From Salvia splendens (taxonomy: Eukaryota; Streptophyta; Magnoliopsida; Lamiales; Lamiaceae), in assembly GCF_004379255.2 (NCBI RefSeq), contig NC_056041.1:248001-312000 (forward strand): DNA of 64,000 nucleotides, written 5' to 3'. The notes under the pieces were generated by a model. It made no database searches. It was not told the origin of the DNA and saw nothing but the letters and a program-made list of their open reading frames with translations. Positions 24,797 to 36,449 of this stretch are shown piece by piece. Both the position numbers and the translations under genes were made by a program. Position 1 is the first letter of the stretch, and each line of letters starts with the position of its first letter.

Positions 24797-25981
24797 TTTT
24801 ATTAATCCTACCTATATTTCTTTAATTATTTATTTAACTGCTGCTATAGTATAAGGTTTTTTTTATCCATTTGATGACATGGAGGTTGTTTGGGATTGTA
24901 TTCACTGTGTTTGTATTGTTTGTACTGTTTCGATGGTATTGATTGCTGGGAAACTAATGATGAAGCATATATGAAGTTTATATTTTACTCCTTGTTTTAC
25001 TTTAATACTAATTAGCATGTCAGTTATGACTGATATGTTCATGTGATCCTACTAACAACATTTCAAAGTGTTAATTTGGTCAAAATATTAGTAGTAGAAA
25101 AGAGGCTAACTAGAGAATTCAGAATATTATCTGATCATATAGTAGAAATGATGGGCTTACTACTGGTTTGGAAACATTTTGACTTTGAGATATTTCACAT
25201 AAGAATTAATTCACTTTAGACAATTGTTCAACTAATGCCAAAATTTTGTTTGGTCATCATCTAAAGTACACGAATGATATTTCATTTTATACGCATTTTT
25301 AAAATCATGTAAGTCTAAATTTTGTTTGAATGGACTTCAAGAAACACGTAACATAAGTTTTAAGTGTTTAACCTTTCGATTAGATTCTGGTTAATTCACA
25401 TCTACGCGTGATTCTTAAATTATTATAAATATTTTATGAAATTAGTATCACAAGCACATCAACACTTAATCTCCAATTATTTATTGATTTTATATGGGAA
25501 GGGAGTGATAAAATGCAAACTCATATATTATACAAATTCCAAACTATGATCGGAACCGTTAAAAAATATCAACAGATGACAAAATAGTAGCAACAAAAAA
25601 TATCAACACAGTATCAACCGTTGACATTTCTGTTGCTACTATTTTATCATCTGTTGACATTTTCTTACGATCTAGATCATAGTTTGGACCTTATATAATA
25701 TTTAGAGTTTGCGTTTGATCATAGGGGAATATGAAAAATTTAATCCAAATATTGGATGTTAATAAATTAATTAACATTAGTATAACGTATTTATATTACA
25801 CTTTTATTCTCAGCCGTCGATCCGGTGTAAACGTGAGATCCTAACCGTAAATCGTAGCCTCTCTATTCTAGGTTTTTACGTGGTAGTATTCCGTTGCTTC
25901 AGAGAAGCGTCTCTGCCTACTTCTCTCTCCAAACTAGCTCAAGAGGGAGGGAGGGAGAGAGTGAAGGACGTGACCGTTAAT
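24797..25981. other. Spacer between ACC synthase and G-patch genes
   Basis: AT-rich. It contains the foldback at 25506-25721 and, in its last 150 bases, a more GC-rich probable 5' UTR/promoter of the G-patch gene with a GGGAGGGAGGGAGAGAG tract. Confidence 0.5.
25506..25721. mobile_element. Foldback MITE, about 216 bp
   Basis: The left arm (TGATAAAATGCAAACTC, CCAAACTATGATC, CAACAGATGACAAAATAG) is matched in inverse order by the right arm (GAGTTTGCGTTTGATCA, GATCATAGTTTGG, TTTTATCATCTGTTG). No convincing target duplication was found, so the superfamily is open. Confidence 0.6.
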
Positions 25982-28900
25982 ATGGCGACGCCGGAAGTTC
26001 CTCTCCGTTACGTCGGAGTCGATCGGAGCTCTGCCGCCTTCCGCCTCATGAAGCAAATGGTAATAATCCCGTTTCATTTATCAAATTCCCCCCAAATTAC
26101 AAATATTGACTGTGAATTTTGTAGTTCCGCAGCTCGGACATGTGCTTTCGTAGCTCATATTTTTTTTATTACTCCTACTTTATATGATTGGGTTGAATTC
26201 AAGTTGAAGCTGTTGAACCATACCGAACGACTTTCATAGGTTGCATTACAGCTCCACTTTTCTCCCATTGTAAAATTCATCATGTTTAGTTGCACTTCTG
26301 ATCTATAGGCAATCATTTTTGTGCAAAGACGAGAGATTTGTGGCTACATTGATCAATTTTGGTTAAAAGTGTTCACGAATGTTCATTGCTTGATGTAATG
26401 ACTGTTCAGGGATGGGAAGAAGGTGAAGGGCTTGGAAAGGAAAAGCAAGGCATCAAAGGATATGTAAGGGTGAAGAACAAGCAGGATACTTTAGGTTGCC
26501 TTTTTGCACTCTCTCATAGTATCTCTTAGCAGCGTAGTGGTATCTGAAATTGATGTGATCTTATATGAAGCTCTGCTGTTCTTCTGATTTGTTCACTGAT
26601 GTATGATTTTGATTTGTTGCATACAGGTATTGGAACAGAGATACCAAATGCATGGGCTTTTGATACCACTCAGTTTGACAGTATCCTCAAGAAACTGAAA
26701 GTGGTATGTTCTGCCTCTTGTCTGCTTTATTTTATTTATTCTATGAACTCTTCTTATATCATCATTTTTAATTAAAAATCTCTTCATTGTATATATACTT
26801 TGGCAGCAAGCAGTTGTAAAAACCAAGGATGAAGGCACATAGAAATGAAATTTTACCTGGTTTCTGGGTTTGTATGATAATGCTAATTACATGACATGTG
26901 ATCTTCTGTATTTCGTAGATGATGAGCAATGCTATCAAATAGCAGATATGGCGGTGCCATGGCGCTATGGCATGGCTTTCGGTGATGGAAACGCCATAGT
27001 ACCATGGCGCTGCCATAGCACCGCCATATCTGCCATTTGACAACATTGCGTGTGTACTACATGTAGGAATGGGGCATTATGCAAGAAACATGGAGATTAG
27101 AGTTGTATTTTATGCTTTTTAATTGTTTTAATAGTTTTAGATTTTATATTTTTATTATTTTCTAATTTTTGAATTATATATAAATATATAAGTATTATTT
27201 TATTTATTTAATTATTGACCGCCATATCCGCCATACTAATACGCCATATCCCTGTGGCGGTTTTTAGGCAAACCGCCATAAGCCGCCATACGAGATTGAT
27301 AACATTGATGATGAGACAGATGCTGAACAACCCAGCCCTTCTAAGGACAAAAAAGAGGCAGTTGCCAAGGCTACTCGACCCCAAGGAAGGTAGGCTCATG
27401 AAAAATGCTGATTTTGTTTCTTGTACACCTAAAACATAGTATCATATTGATTCAGCCATGTATGACTTCTTATATCAAATATCCAGGTATAAAAAAAGAG
27501 AGAAGGGAAAGACTGTACGTGCATATTCTTCTCAGGATCTTGAAGGGATTCTTGTAAGTATAGTTTGGACGCAGCTTTCCGGTTTCTGTGATTCTATAAA
27601 GCGTATGTCTGGAGTATATTGCTGCATCAATTTTATATTTGGAAATGAGATGAGCATTTCATTTCCTTATTCATTTCTTAGTTCCTGGAATTATGTCCTT
27701 TCCCTATTGTTGGAGGTTGTAATGGTGAAAAAAGGCCCGTACTGTTTGAAATTTGGTGATATGTGCTTAAATTTTAGGGTCTTACTAGCTACTAGTGATT
27801 ACCACAGCTTTAGTTGAGCTGAATCAAAGAGCTTAGATTGTTATGTAAGTTCTCGGGTGATGTCATGAGTTAATGAATTCTGCTGTTTGGGATGGCTAGA
27901 AACAAGATGCAAGTTTCTGGTAGAATGCCTTTTATTCAGTTAGCAACACAATTTTGCTTAAGTTGAGTTCCATTGATAAAGCCTTTCTGATCACCATAAT
28001 CTGATGCTCTCATGATTTTTCTTGTACAGCTTTAGCCTTTCCCAATATCATATTAAATGAAATTATTGCCTTAGGTGAATAAGACTAAGGCTTCAGAGAC
28101 CTGTAATGCTCCAGAAGTATCTGAGGATGAGAAGCCAATTGAAACCAGTGTTCCAGATGAAGAAGGTAAGTTTTGATTCTATGGTTATAAAGTAGTGTCT
28201 TGGATGGGTTTGTTTGAATGAAACAACATTGTGCTTCTTCGGGATATTTCTTTTATCATCATGCTGCTATAGAACCCTGGAAACATCATTAAATTTCTGA
28301 AATGGCTTTGACTAAGTGCATATTTTCTTTACTCTGTAGAGGAAATAGTAAGTCAAACTTGCATTGTAGATTGATGAAGTATATTGGTTGCATAGCCTGA
28401 TTCTCTTCTGTTGTTCTGTTTAATTCATCTTAAGCTGGAAGTCTGAGAGAAATTAATTAAACTTGCAATCTTGCATATGATATTACAAGTTATTTCTAGA
28501 AAATATACTAGTAGTAGTTAACAGTTAAAACTTGTAGTGCTTGTATTATCTGAATTTGGAATTTCCTTATTACTGTGTATTAACTAAATAATGAAGTCAA
28601 GAAGAAATGTCTTTAGTAAGAGAGTGACAGGTGGTCAATGTTTTTTACTGCTGTTTGTTGAGGAGAGTTATATTTAGTGCCTATCTCATCCTGTATAGAC
28701 ATAATAATAAGTTCCCAGACTCATTGTTATGATCTCTTATGTATCACATTGCAGGAAGAACTCAGGATGTTCCATCAGATTGGTGGGGCTACAAACTTGG
28801 GTTTGTTGTTGGAGGTATGCTTGGTGCCGATTCTCGCAGAAAAAAGTCCCTCGAGAGGACCATGTTCAATGAGGATGATCAAGAAAATCTCTACAACTTA

Positions 28901-29882
28901 GCTCAGGTATGCTCTTATGTTTGTATCTGATATTTCTGTAATATCTGATCTTCACGGTTCTAGTGTTTAAACTGCTTGACCCTGTTAAGCCAATTGATGT
29001 TATCTTGTCTTATTGTCTAAAAGTATAGGGACTGAACATGATCCATTAGTCCATCTCTATCTTCGTATTCAGTATTGAATTAGTGAGGGAATTTGTATCC
29101 TAGAATATAGGTGTCTTTTCAGAACTCTGAAACTCAAATCTATAGTTACTTATCGACACCCTTGCATCTATCACATCATACTGATTTCATGAGGACTTCG
29201 AAGTTAGATTTATGTTTATGACTTTTTTAAGGAAGTCATTAGTATTTGATAGTTGACTTTACAAGTTTTCTAAAAGTTAGGAATTAATTATCTGGGCCTG
29301 CATTTTCAGGGCTCAAAGACCTCTGGAAAACAAGGGCTTGGTATCAAGGACCGTAAAAAGAAAATCGCAGGCTGCTACTTTGAAGGGAAAAAGACTACTT
29401 TCGGTGATAGCGATGGGGAGGGTTCCACTGATTCACATAGTGGAGTGAAAAGGAAACACGAAAATTTGGAGGTGGACACAGATCCTGCACCAAGGTCAAA
29501 ACTCAAGAAGCTGTGTAGGCAGCTTCTCGAACAGGTATCATCCCTTGTACCGCGAAGCTTCTTTTTTACTTGGTCTGCATCTACTCAGCTAAATTGCTTC
29601 TTGCTGCAGGCACCTGGCGAATCAATGAAGCTGAAGCAGCTTAAACTACTTGTTGATGAACATTCACCTTCTACATTTTCCAACTTATCAAAAGAAGAGG
29701 CTCTTGCCTTTTTATTGCAGAAGGTATATCATTATATCTCCATTACAACGCTGTACTTAGATTCGGGGTTATCTTTTAGTCCCTATCGAGCAAGAATCAC
29801 TTACTCATTTCTGTTGCAGCTTGAAAACAGTGATAGGTTTTTGGTGAAGAGGAACAAAGTCCTGCTCGTGAAAATAACTTGA
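25982..29882 (+). CDS. G-patch domain protein (PINX1/GPATCH4-like), exon 5 hit by a hAT element
   Basis: Eleven exons can be traced: 25982-26059, 26410-26494, 26627-26703, 26807-26834, the exon 5 remainder 27316-27389, 27487-27553, 28075-28165, 28755-28906, 29310-29534, 29610-29723 and 29820-29882. Residues 20-55 are a G-patch ([20 protein letters not shown]). [13 protein letters not shown] segment, an acidic linker, [20 protein letters not shown] and a second G-rich [15 protein letters not shown] follow, then a basic tail. G-patch proteins activate DEAH helicases in splicing or ribosome biogenesis; a nucleolar role is inferred. The exon 4 donor appears to be GC (26835). Exon 5 is cut by a hAT insertion at 26927-27307. 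If the insert and one target copy are ignored, the exons sum to 354 codons exactly. The present allele may be impaired or use a shifted acceptor. Confidence 0.85.
26927..27307. mobile_element. Non-autonomous hAT element inside exon 5
   Basis: The ends CAATGCTATCAA and TTGATAACATTG are inverted copies, flanked by a perfect 8-bp duplication ATGATGAG (26919-26926 and 27308-27315), as expected for hAT. The left third (26927-27050) is itself a hairpin of GCCATGGCGC and ATATGGCGG sequence. No transposase is encoded. Confidence 0.88.
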
Positions 29883-31267
29883 TAAAATCTGAGAGTATGT
29901 GATAGAAATATAGTTCTCAGCTATCAGAAATTAATGAAATTGTGGATTGAGATTTGATAGATATGTGAAGCGTAGGTCGGAGTGAGGATGCGCGCATGAG
30001 AGTTATTGTGGCAGCGTAAATATTTGAATATTGAACACCGACGTGACAATGAGATTTGGTTTAACACATTCCACACGCGCAATGCCCATCGCCTTCCTAC
30101 TATAGTTTCTTGCATGCTCCCCCTATTCTCTATTCTATACATATATAAATCACAATTATTATGATACTAACTAAAATGTTTGTAATATGTTTTATTTTTG
30201 CTATACAAATTTTATGCTATTATTTATATATGTTGTGATAATCTAATAATGATTTGAAATTTGCACGAGACTTGCAAAATAGGCCGATGGTTCAAAGTCA
30301 TCGCTACGCCATGGTGTTCTATTTGATGGAATTTGGCCATCGAAGATCGTTTAAAGGACAAAATTGTTATTGCACTATTTTTTTTCTGGACCACTTATTA
30401 ATGGTGAGATTATTTGTTTTGCAGTTAGTTTTTTAATTTGTGAATATATTATTTGTTGAGAACTAGGCTTCATTAGAATATAAACTGCACATTATTGTCT
30501 GTGTCTCAAGTACTACTAAAGACGTTACGAGTTAGCTAGCAATTTATTATGAGAAAGTTATCGCGAGTCATGATCCATGGCCAAACAATTGAAGGCTATC
30601 AAGTCTATCCAGGCCAACATGAAAACGGAATCCGGCCAAACTGGTCCACCTGAATATGAATTTTCGGTCCTAATTCATTTGATTCAATTTATATAAGGAC
30701 CAATTAACCCACTTATTTTCGACCTCTAGACCACATCGACATGGACAAAACTAATGCCGCTAAATATACGAATTTTGACATGATCGTGATATTGCACATG
30801 AATTTTAAAATTTCGAATGACAACAACTAATAAATTTTCATTTTTATCCTCATTTCTCTCACGCGTCGTGAAATCAAGAATTTAAATGTCTGCATAGCAA
30901 AATGTTCGATAAACTATCTGACTCCGGTAAAACTGAACAGACTCGAGCCTATGTTTTGCACATAAGTTCAGCTACAAATAACATAACTTTAATTAGAATA
31001 GAATTCATTTATTATGACATACGAAAAATGTTAAAAAAGAACATATCTAAACGATCTTAAAGTCCTCAAGTCTATTCCCGCCTACAATATCCTATATATA
31101 TATATATAGTTATATATTGGTGGGGTTAATTAGGAATAATAATACACAAATTAAATAATCAATTATCATAGATGGGCGGTTCTGCATATAATACTTGCGA
31201 TATGTTTAATATAAATAGAGTGTAACCTATTCCTACATTATTGCCGTTTATAGGTTACATAATACTT

Positions 31268-31453
31268 TAGGGGTGGCAAACGGGTGCTCGAGCCGGAAAA
31301 AAATAGGTAATACCCGATACCAGACACATAGTAAACTCCATTACATGATTCCGTACTCGATACTCGTAAATACAATATCAAATATTCAATATATGAGTGA
31401 AATCAAGTTTGCATTGTGCATATCCAATATCCGATATCGTTTTGCCACCCCTA
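31268..31453. mobile_element. Short hAT-type MITE (TAGGGGTGGCAA ends)
   Basis: TAGGGGTGGCAAACGGGT at the left and GTTTTGCCACCCCTA at the right are inverted copies. The TAGGGGTGGCAA terminus is common among plant hAT MITEs. A clean 8-bp target duplication is not evident, so the boundary is uncertain by a base or two. Confidence 0.7.
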
Positions 31454-32970
31454 CATAATTAGGAATATAAAATAAAACATTTATAGAAAAATCTTGTGTA
31501 GGATATTTATTGGATGGGGGTAGAATAAGCCAAATAGAAGAATAATAAGTAGCATATGAATAATTAGGCATGGAAAATAGACATGGTCCCAAATTAAAAA
31601 GTCCATTCTCCTACTATCCCTAAAGCACACGTTAATGCGCAAGTTGCATAAATTTTCAAGGGTCCTAAAATCCCCAGTCACATACCCTTTGAAGATCAAT
31701 TAAACCTCCTATAGCTACAACCTCACTACTAAAATGGATTTATCTATCTGTTGCTTGCTAGTTGCAACTGCGGTGAGAAAGAAACAGTTGTCGATATAGC
31801 AGTATTATTATTGCATGTATGGAACATATCATTTGTGATCAAAACCAAATCAAATAAAATATTAATATGATTTGGTGTAATTTGATGTGTGATTTATACA
31901 AAAATTTTATTTTCGTTATATACGAAATTTCTTTTCATCACATGTTTTAAAATTTGAGCATTAAGGGACCAGACCATGATATTTAGAAATAACAAAAGAA
32001 AAAATAGATGGTACGCATGAAGATTTTGTTTTAAACATTTTTCTAATCAACCTTTTTATAATCTACTGTCTAATCGTTGTATATATATATGGTTAAAAAT
32101 CATGATTGCTACTAGTATTATAAATTATACGTATGAGAATTAGTAGTTTAATACTCCAGTTTCTTGGCATTTTGCGTACTGAGATCGTGTTATTACTACT
32201 ATTCTTTTAATAAGTATATTGTATATTACTCCGTAATTGATAGGTCATCCGATACACGGCATGTGGCCGTGTGGTTATCTATTAATAATATATTAATTAA
32301 TTATATTGTTTACAAAATAGTAAGCAAATTTGACTAGTTAAATTATCTTATTCTTTGACCAACTAAACTAATAACAAAACTGAAATTATAAATTAATGCT
32401 GAGAAAAGAACCCGAGTGGTCAAAGTTCGAATGTCTTGAAGGAAAAAATATTTTCGATATTTAAATCATCAATCCATTACTAAAAAAAGAATAACATAAA
32501 TAAGCACATAAAAGTTAACACAATTATACGGTACTAGTGAATCACGATGAGAATAATTAATCAGTTTTTTTAATAAAATTTGATTTTATGTGAAATTTTG
32601 AAAATATTAATTTCATGTTTAATATAGGCATATGTAGCCTTTTTCCGTTGGGCATTCTGAACTATCTATTATATTTATAATATTAGACAGATGTAGATAG
32701 CACTACGTTCCTTTAAATGTTGTGTTGTGCACCAAATATCAAAATCTGCATTAAATAGCAAAGACAAAATATTTCCTCCAAAATAGGGCAAATTAATTAA
32801 ACTACTACAAGACTCGAATAATGCATGCAGTTTAATTAATTGAGTCAATGAAATAGTAATACCTTTAAATTGAATATCCACAGTAGACGATGGCGTGATA
32901 CTGGAGTCGGGGGCGGTAAAGGTAAGAGATGGAATGAAGGTGTCGACTGAAAAGTGTAAAAAATGATCAT

Positions 32971-33028
32971 CTAATTTTTACTCTACAAAAATAATACATC
33001 TAATTTTTACTCTACAAAAATAATACTT
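32971..33028. repeat. 29-bp tandem duplication
   Basis: CTAATTTTTACTCTACAAAA followed by ATAATAC occurs twice, at 32971 and 33000. Confidence 0.75.
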
Positions 33029-33238
33029 CTTCCGTCCTTTAATTTTTGTCACATTTTGATAGGATACGAGTTTTAAAAAATATATAAAAAAAGTTTTGAA
33101 ATAGTTAGTGGAATGTGGGTCTTATTTTTAAATATTATTTTCATAATAAAATATGAGAGAGAATAAGTTAGTGGAATGTGTAATCTACATTTAAAAATAG
33201 TAAAAAGTGAAATATGACAAACTATTAATGAGTTAATA
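33026..33238. mobile_element. Degraded Stowaway-like MITE
   Basis: CTTCTTCCGTCC preceded by TA (33024-33025) resembles a Stowaway left end, and the interior has the usual GAATGTGGGTCTTATTTTTA phrase. The right end is not preserved well enough to fix. Confidence 0.4.
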
Positions 33239-33635
33239 TGAATCTAACCCAAAATTATGTTGTACTTATTGGACGCGTAGTAATACTTGTCAGTAGCTAG
33301 CATATTAAATTCGTACATGGTAAATGTTGTGTAATATCTAAAATTGTAAGTAGTAAGTTGTACCATACTGTAACAAATCAGATTCTTGGTATTATGGCAT
33401 AAATAATAAAATAAAAGTAAAGAAATACTCGTAAGATGCAATATGTAATACTAACGTGTTGGTGACAGAAGCAAAAAAGGTTAATATCAGAGTCGTAAAA
33501 GACTATGACCTTTTCATATAATGTATGGAGCAACTTTTAGTCCAACTTTCCTTTTTTATGTTTTTCTTTAATTCCAACTCATCAAATCCTAGTCACCAAT
33601 GAGAACTCGAACTCCGGCGAAACCGTGTCGTCCCT

Positions 33636-33657
33636 TTGACAATTACCAAAAGTCAAC
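33636..33657 (-). promoter_or_regulatory. W-box-like elements in the WRKY promoter
   Basis: TTGACA on the plus strand at 33636 and a TTGACT W-box core on the minus strand (GTCAAC at 33652) lie about 140-160 bases before the WRKY ATG. Clustered TTGAC cores often mediate auto- or cross-regulation of WRKY genes. Confidence 0.45.
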
Positions 33658-33711
33658 CCAATCTAAAAATCCCTCAACTTGGCTTGGCCTGGCCTCATCA
33701 ATAATTCACTA

Positions 33712-33717
33712 TATAAA
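33712..33717 (+). promoter_or_regulatory. TATA box of the WRKY gene
   Basis: TATAAA in the context CACTATATAAAGGCGG, 79 bases upstream of the ATG at 33796, is a good match for a plant core promoter. Confidence 0.65.
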
Positions 33718-33795
33718 GGCGGATCCCATTTTGCAACTCTTCAGCACTTAAATAGTTTCATTTTCTTGAATCAAGAAAGTGAAAGATATTGAGTT

Positions 33796-34914
33796 ATGTG
33801 GGAAGTGATGGAGGACTGGAGTTTGCAGGCAATAGTCCAAGGATCGAGCGGCGAGTTTGGGAAGATGGAAATGGAGGCTCCTGATTCATTCTTCCAATCC
33901 GATCAAGATCTTGGCGACATCTTCAAACCATTTTACCCGGATCAAACAAACGCCGCTGAGGATTACACGCCCAAGTACAAGAAAAGGTCAGTCAAATTTT
34001 ACAAATTTTCAAAACTAGCTATAGGGATGGATGGATGGATCATAACTTTAATTAATTTACAGGAAGAATGAGCATAAGAGAGTTGTGGTTAAGGTTTCAG
34101 CTGAGGGGGGGCTTTCCTCTGACATGTGGGCTTGGCGTAAATACGGCCAAAAACCTATCAAGGGATCGCCATATCCAAGGTTCATCTCTCATCACTTTCT
34201 CATAAAATAAAAACGAAAAAATACACTACTCCAGCATGTGATCTTGTGTTTCCTGAACCTATTAGCCATCAGAATTAATTAGCTAGGTTGAGTTACCTTC
34301 ATTTTATTAAGCAATCTCTAAATCAACATTTTCTCTACTGCATAATTTGGTTGTCTCGTGTGCCTCAATGTTACTTCATCATTCTCAAATGGATGACCAA
34401 ACCAAACCTAACCAAACTGCCTTCTACTTCTAATATGCCTTCAACTAGATCCCAATAATTCTAACTAGCGATCAAAGTTCTAGAGCAACCTAACAACTCA
34501 AAAGATTGAAAAGAATCCCATGTAGTTTTTTCGACGTTAAATCTTCTTGGTGTAACCGTAATTAACGAGAATCGAAACTGCGGCAACAGGAGCTATTACA
34601 GCTCAAAGGGATGTTTGGCAAGAAAACAAGTGGAGCAAAGCTGTACGGAGACAGGGATGTTCATAATCACCTACACGGCGGAGCACAGCCACAGCCAGCC
34701 CACGCGCCGGAACTCCTTAGCTGGCACAGTCAGGCAGAAGTTCCCCTCCCCAAAACCATCCCATAAATCTCAGCACCAAACGGAAAGGGATGTTAAACCG
34801 GTGATCAAAGTGGAGGAGAACCCCAAACCCGACCCACACGAATTTGTTTTCAGCGAGGATTTCTTTTCGTGGCTAGAGGAATTCGATGAGTTCGCTCAGC
34901 CATTTTCTGTGTAG
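33796..34914 (+). CDS. WRKY transcription factor, group IIe (WRKY22/27/29-like), zinc finger damaged
   Basis: Exons 33796-33986, 34063-34179 and 34590-34914, in phase, give 210 residues. A second in-frame ATG at 33808 matches the MxDW start of the family and could be the real one. The WRKY domain is [20 protein letters not shown], then [16 protein letters not shown] and [20 protein letters not shown]. The intron position within the domain (after PR) is the conserved one. In group IIe the second part normally reads SYYRCS-(S)SKGC. Here three residues including the first zinc-ligand Cys are missing, a clean 9-base deletion, while the second Cys and the HxH pair remain. The acidic C-terminus ([15 protein letters not shown]) is typical of activators. 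Relatives act in pattern-triggered immunity and senescence. DNA binding of this copy is doubtful. Confidence 0.88.
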
Positions 34915-35560
34915 CTGGCTTTAGGAATTCTTCCTTTTTTCCGATGTAAGAAATATAGTCGCTCAACTCAAAAATTGGCGAGTTAGAATGTCCAAACTAA
35001 TTTTTTTATTATTTTGTCTTAAGATTATTAATCTGCATATGAATATATAAATGCATAAATTAATAAAAAAAAATTGCATCGTTTATCATTAAATTGCAAA
35101 TTTACGAAATTACTCAATTATTTCGATAAAACGAAGAACTGAATGAATAGTGTTCAAGAGACGCCGTAATATTTGGCCAAACCGTATTGAAATATGTGAC
35201 ACATGATTTAACAACCCCAACGACTTTGAACATGTAATTAAAAAACCAATGATGATTTCATTTATTTCCATAATTTTTGACAAAAGAGCATAGGAAGTAT
35301 GAACGGTTGTTTGGGGCAAAAAAAGCAGCCGCCCGCAGTTCTTACAAAAGCCACGTCCATATATGTGTTTGTCGACAAATGCGACTTCAGTCACTGAAAT
35401 TCATCATTATGAAATGCACCAAATTTGCCTCTATTTATCCGAGATTTTTAGGAATCAACACATATATGAGAATTCGTTATCGAGTTTATTTGTACAAGAC
35501 TAAAACTATCACATTTAGTAAAACTATCTGTACTTTTCACAATTCAGCAAAGAAGTGCAA
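34915..35560. other. Spacer 3' of the WRKY gene
   Basis: AT-rich. Contains the probable 3' UTR of the WRKY gene; no other feature is seen. Confidence 0.4.
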
Positions 35561-36397
35561 GAAGTGGCGGAGAGAGGAATAAAAATAAAAGTGGGCAATG
35601 GAGCTAGCACAAGATTTTGGCTCGACAAATGGACAAGAAATGATACTCTAAAGTCACTCTTCCCCATACTTTTCATGATTTCTATCCAACAAAACAACTT
35701 GATTGAGAGCATGGGCAAATGGGAATAAAATAGATGAGTGTGGAAGTTTACTTGGAGAAGAAGGCTATTTGCATGGGAGGATGATTTGGTGAAAGACCTC
35801 TACCTAGCCGTGGATCATGACTCCATGAGTGAGAGTGCAAGGGATGTGAGACTATGGGCTTTTGACAAGTCTGGCTCTTTCTCTGTTTCTAATTTTTACC
35901 AACACATCTTTCGCATAGTAGGATAGGGAAGCAACCGCTTTTGTCATGGGAAGCTCGCATGGAAGAATGTGGCTCCACCGCGTGCACAATTCCTCGTTTG
36001 GTTTGTCCTACATGGCAGACTAAATACAAAGGAGAGACTTTTCAGATTCCAATTCCCCGGAGTTGAGGATGAGCTTTGTGCATTATGTGGGGAGAAACCT
36101 GAAACAGTGTATCATATTATCTTTGGTTGCAGGTTTTCTAGTAGCTTATGGTATTTCGGATGCAACTGCTGGAACCTTGTTTTTTGTTTCCCCAAAGATC
36201 CGATGACTTGTTTCCTTACATGGATGGATGCACCATTCATCAGATTTGACTTGAAAATTTGGAGTTCCTTATTCTATGTGATCTCATGGTCTATTTGGTG
36301 GCTCAGAAATAAAGTTATCTTTCAAAAAGTGGAACCGAATTGGGAAACCGAGAAGAGAATCATTCTTTGGAGGCTTGGGCCATGGACTAAAGGGTGA
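35561..36397 (+). mobile_element. LINE (L1-type) 3' fragment with zf-RVT domain
   Basis: Translation gives KVGNGASTRFWLDKWTRND, the region just after the reverse transcriptase, then two in-frame stops near 35727-35740. FAWEDDLVKDLY and a zf-RVT domain follow (PPRAQFLVWFVLHGRLNTKE, CALCGEKPETVYHIIFGC, IWSSLFYVISWSIWWLRNK). The 5' part with endonuclease and RT is absent, as in 5'-truncated LINE copies. Not functional. Confidence 0.8.
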
Positions 36398-36449
36398 TGC
36401 CCGGAATTTCCTTTTTCACCAGGCCAAATGTGTGGGGACTTACTTAAAG

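Larger units (their letters stand above)
29883..33711. other. AT-rich spacer with MITE fragments
   Basis: No gene is recognised. Contains a hAT-type MITE at 31268-31453, a 29-bp tandem duplication near 32971-33028, and a Stowaway-like stretch from 33026. Confidence 0.45.
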
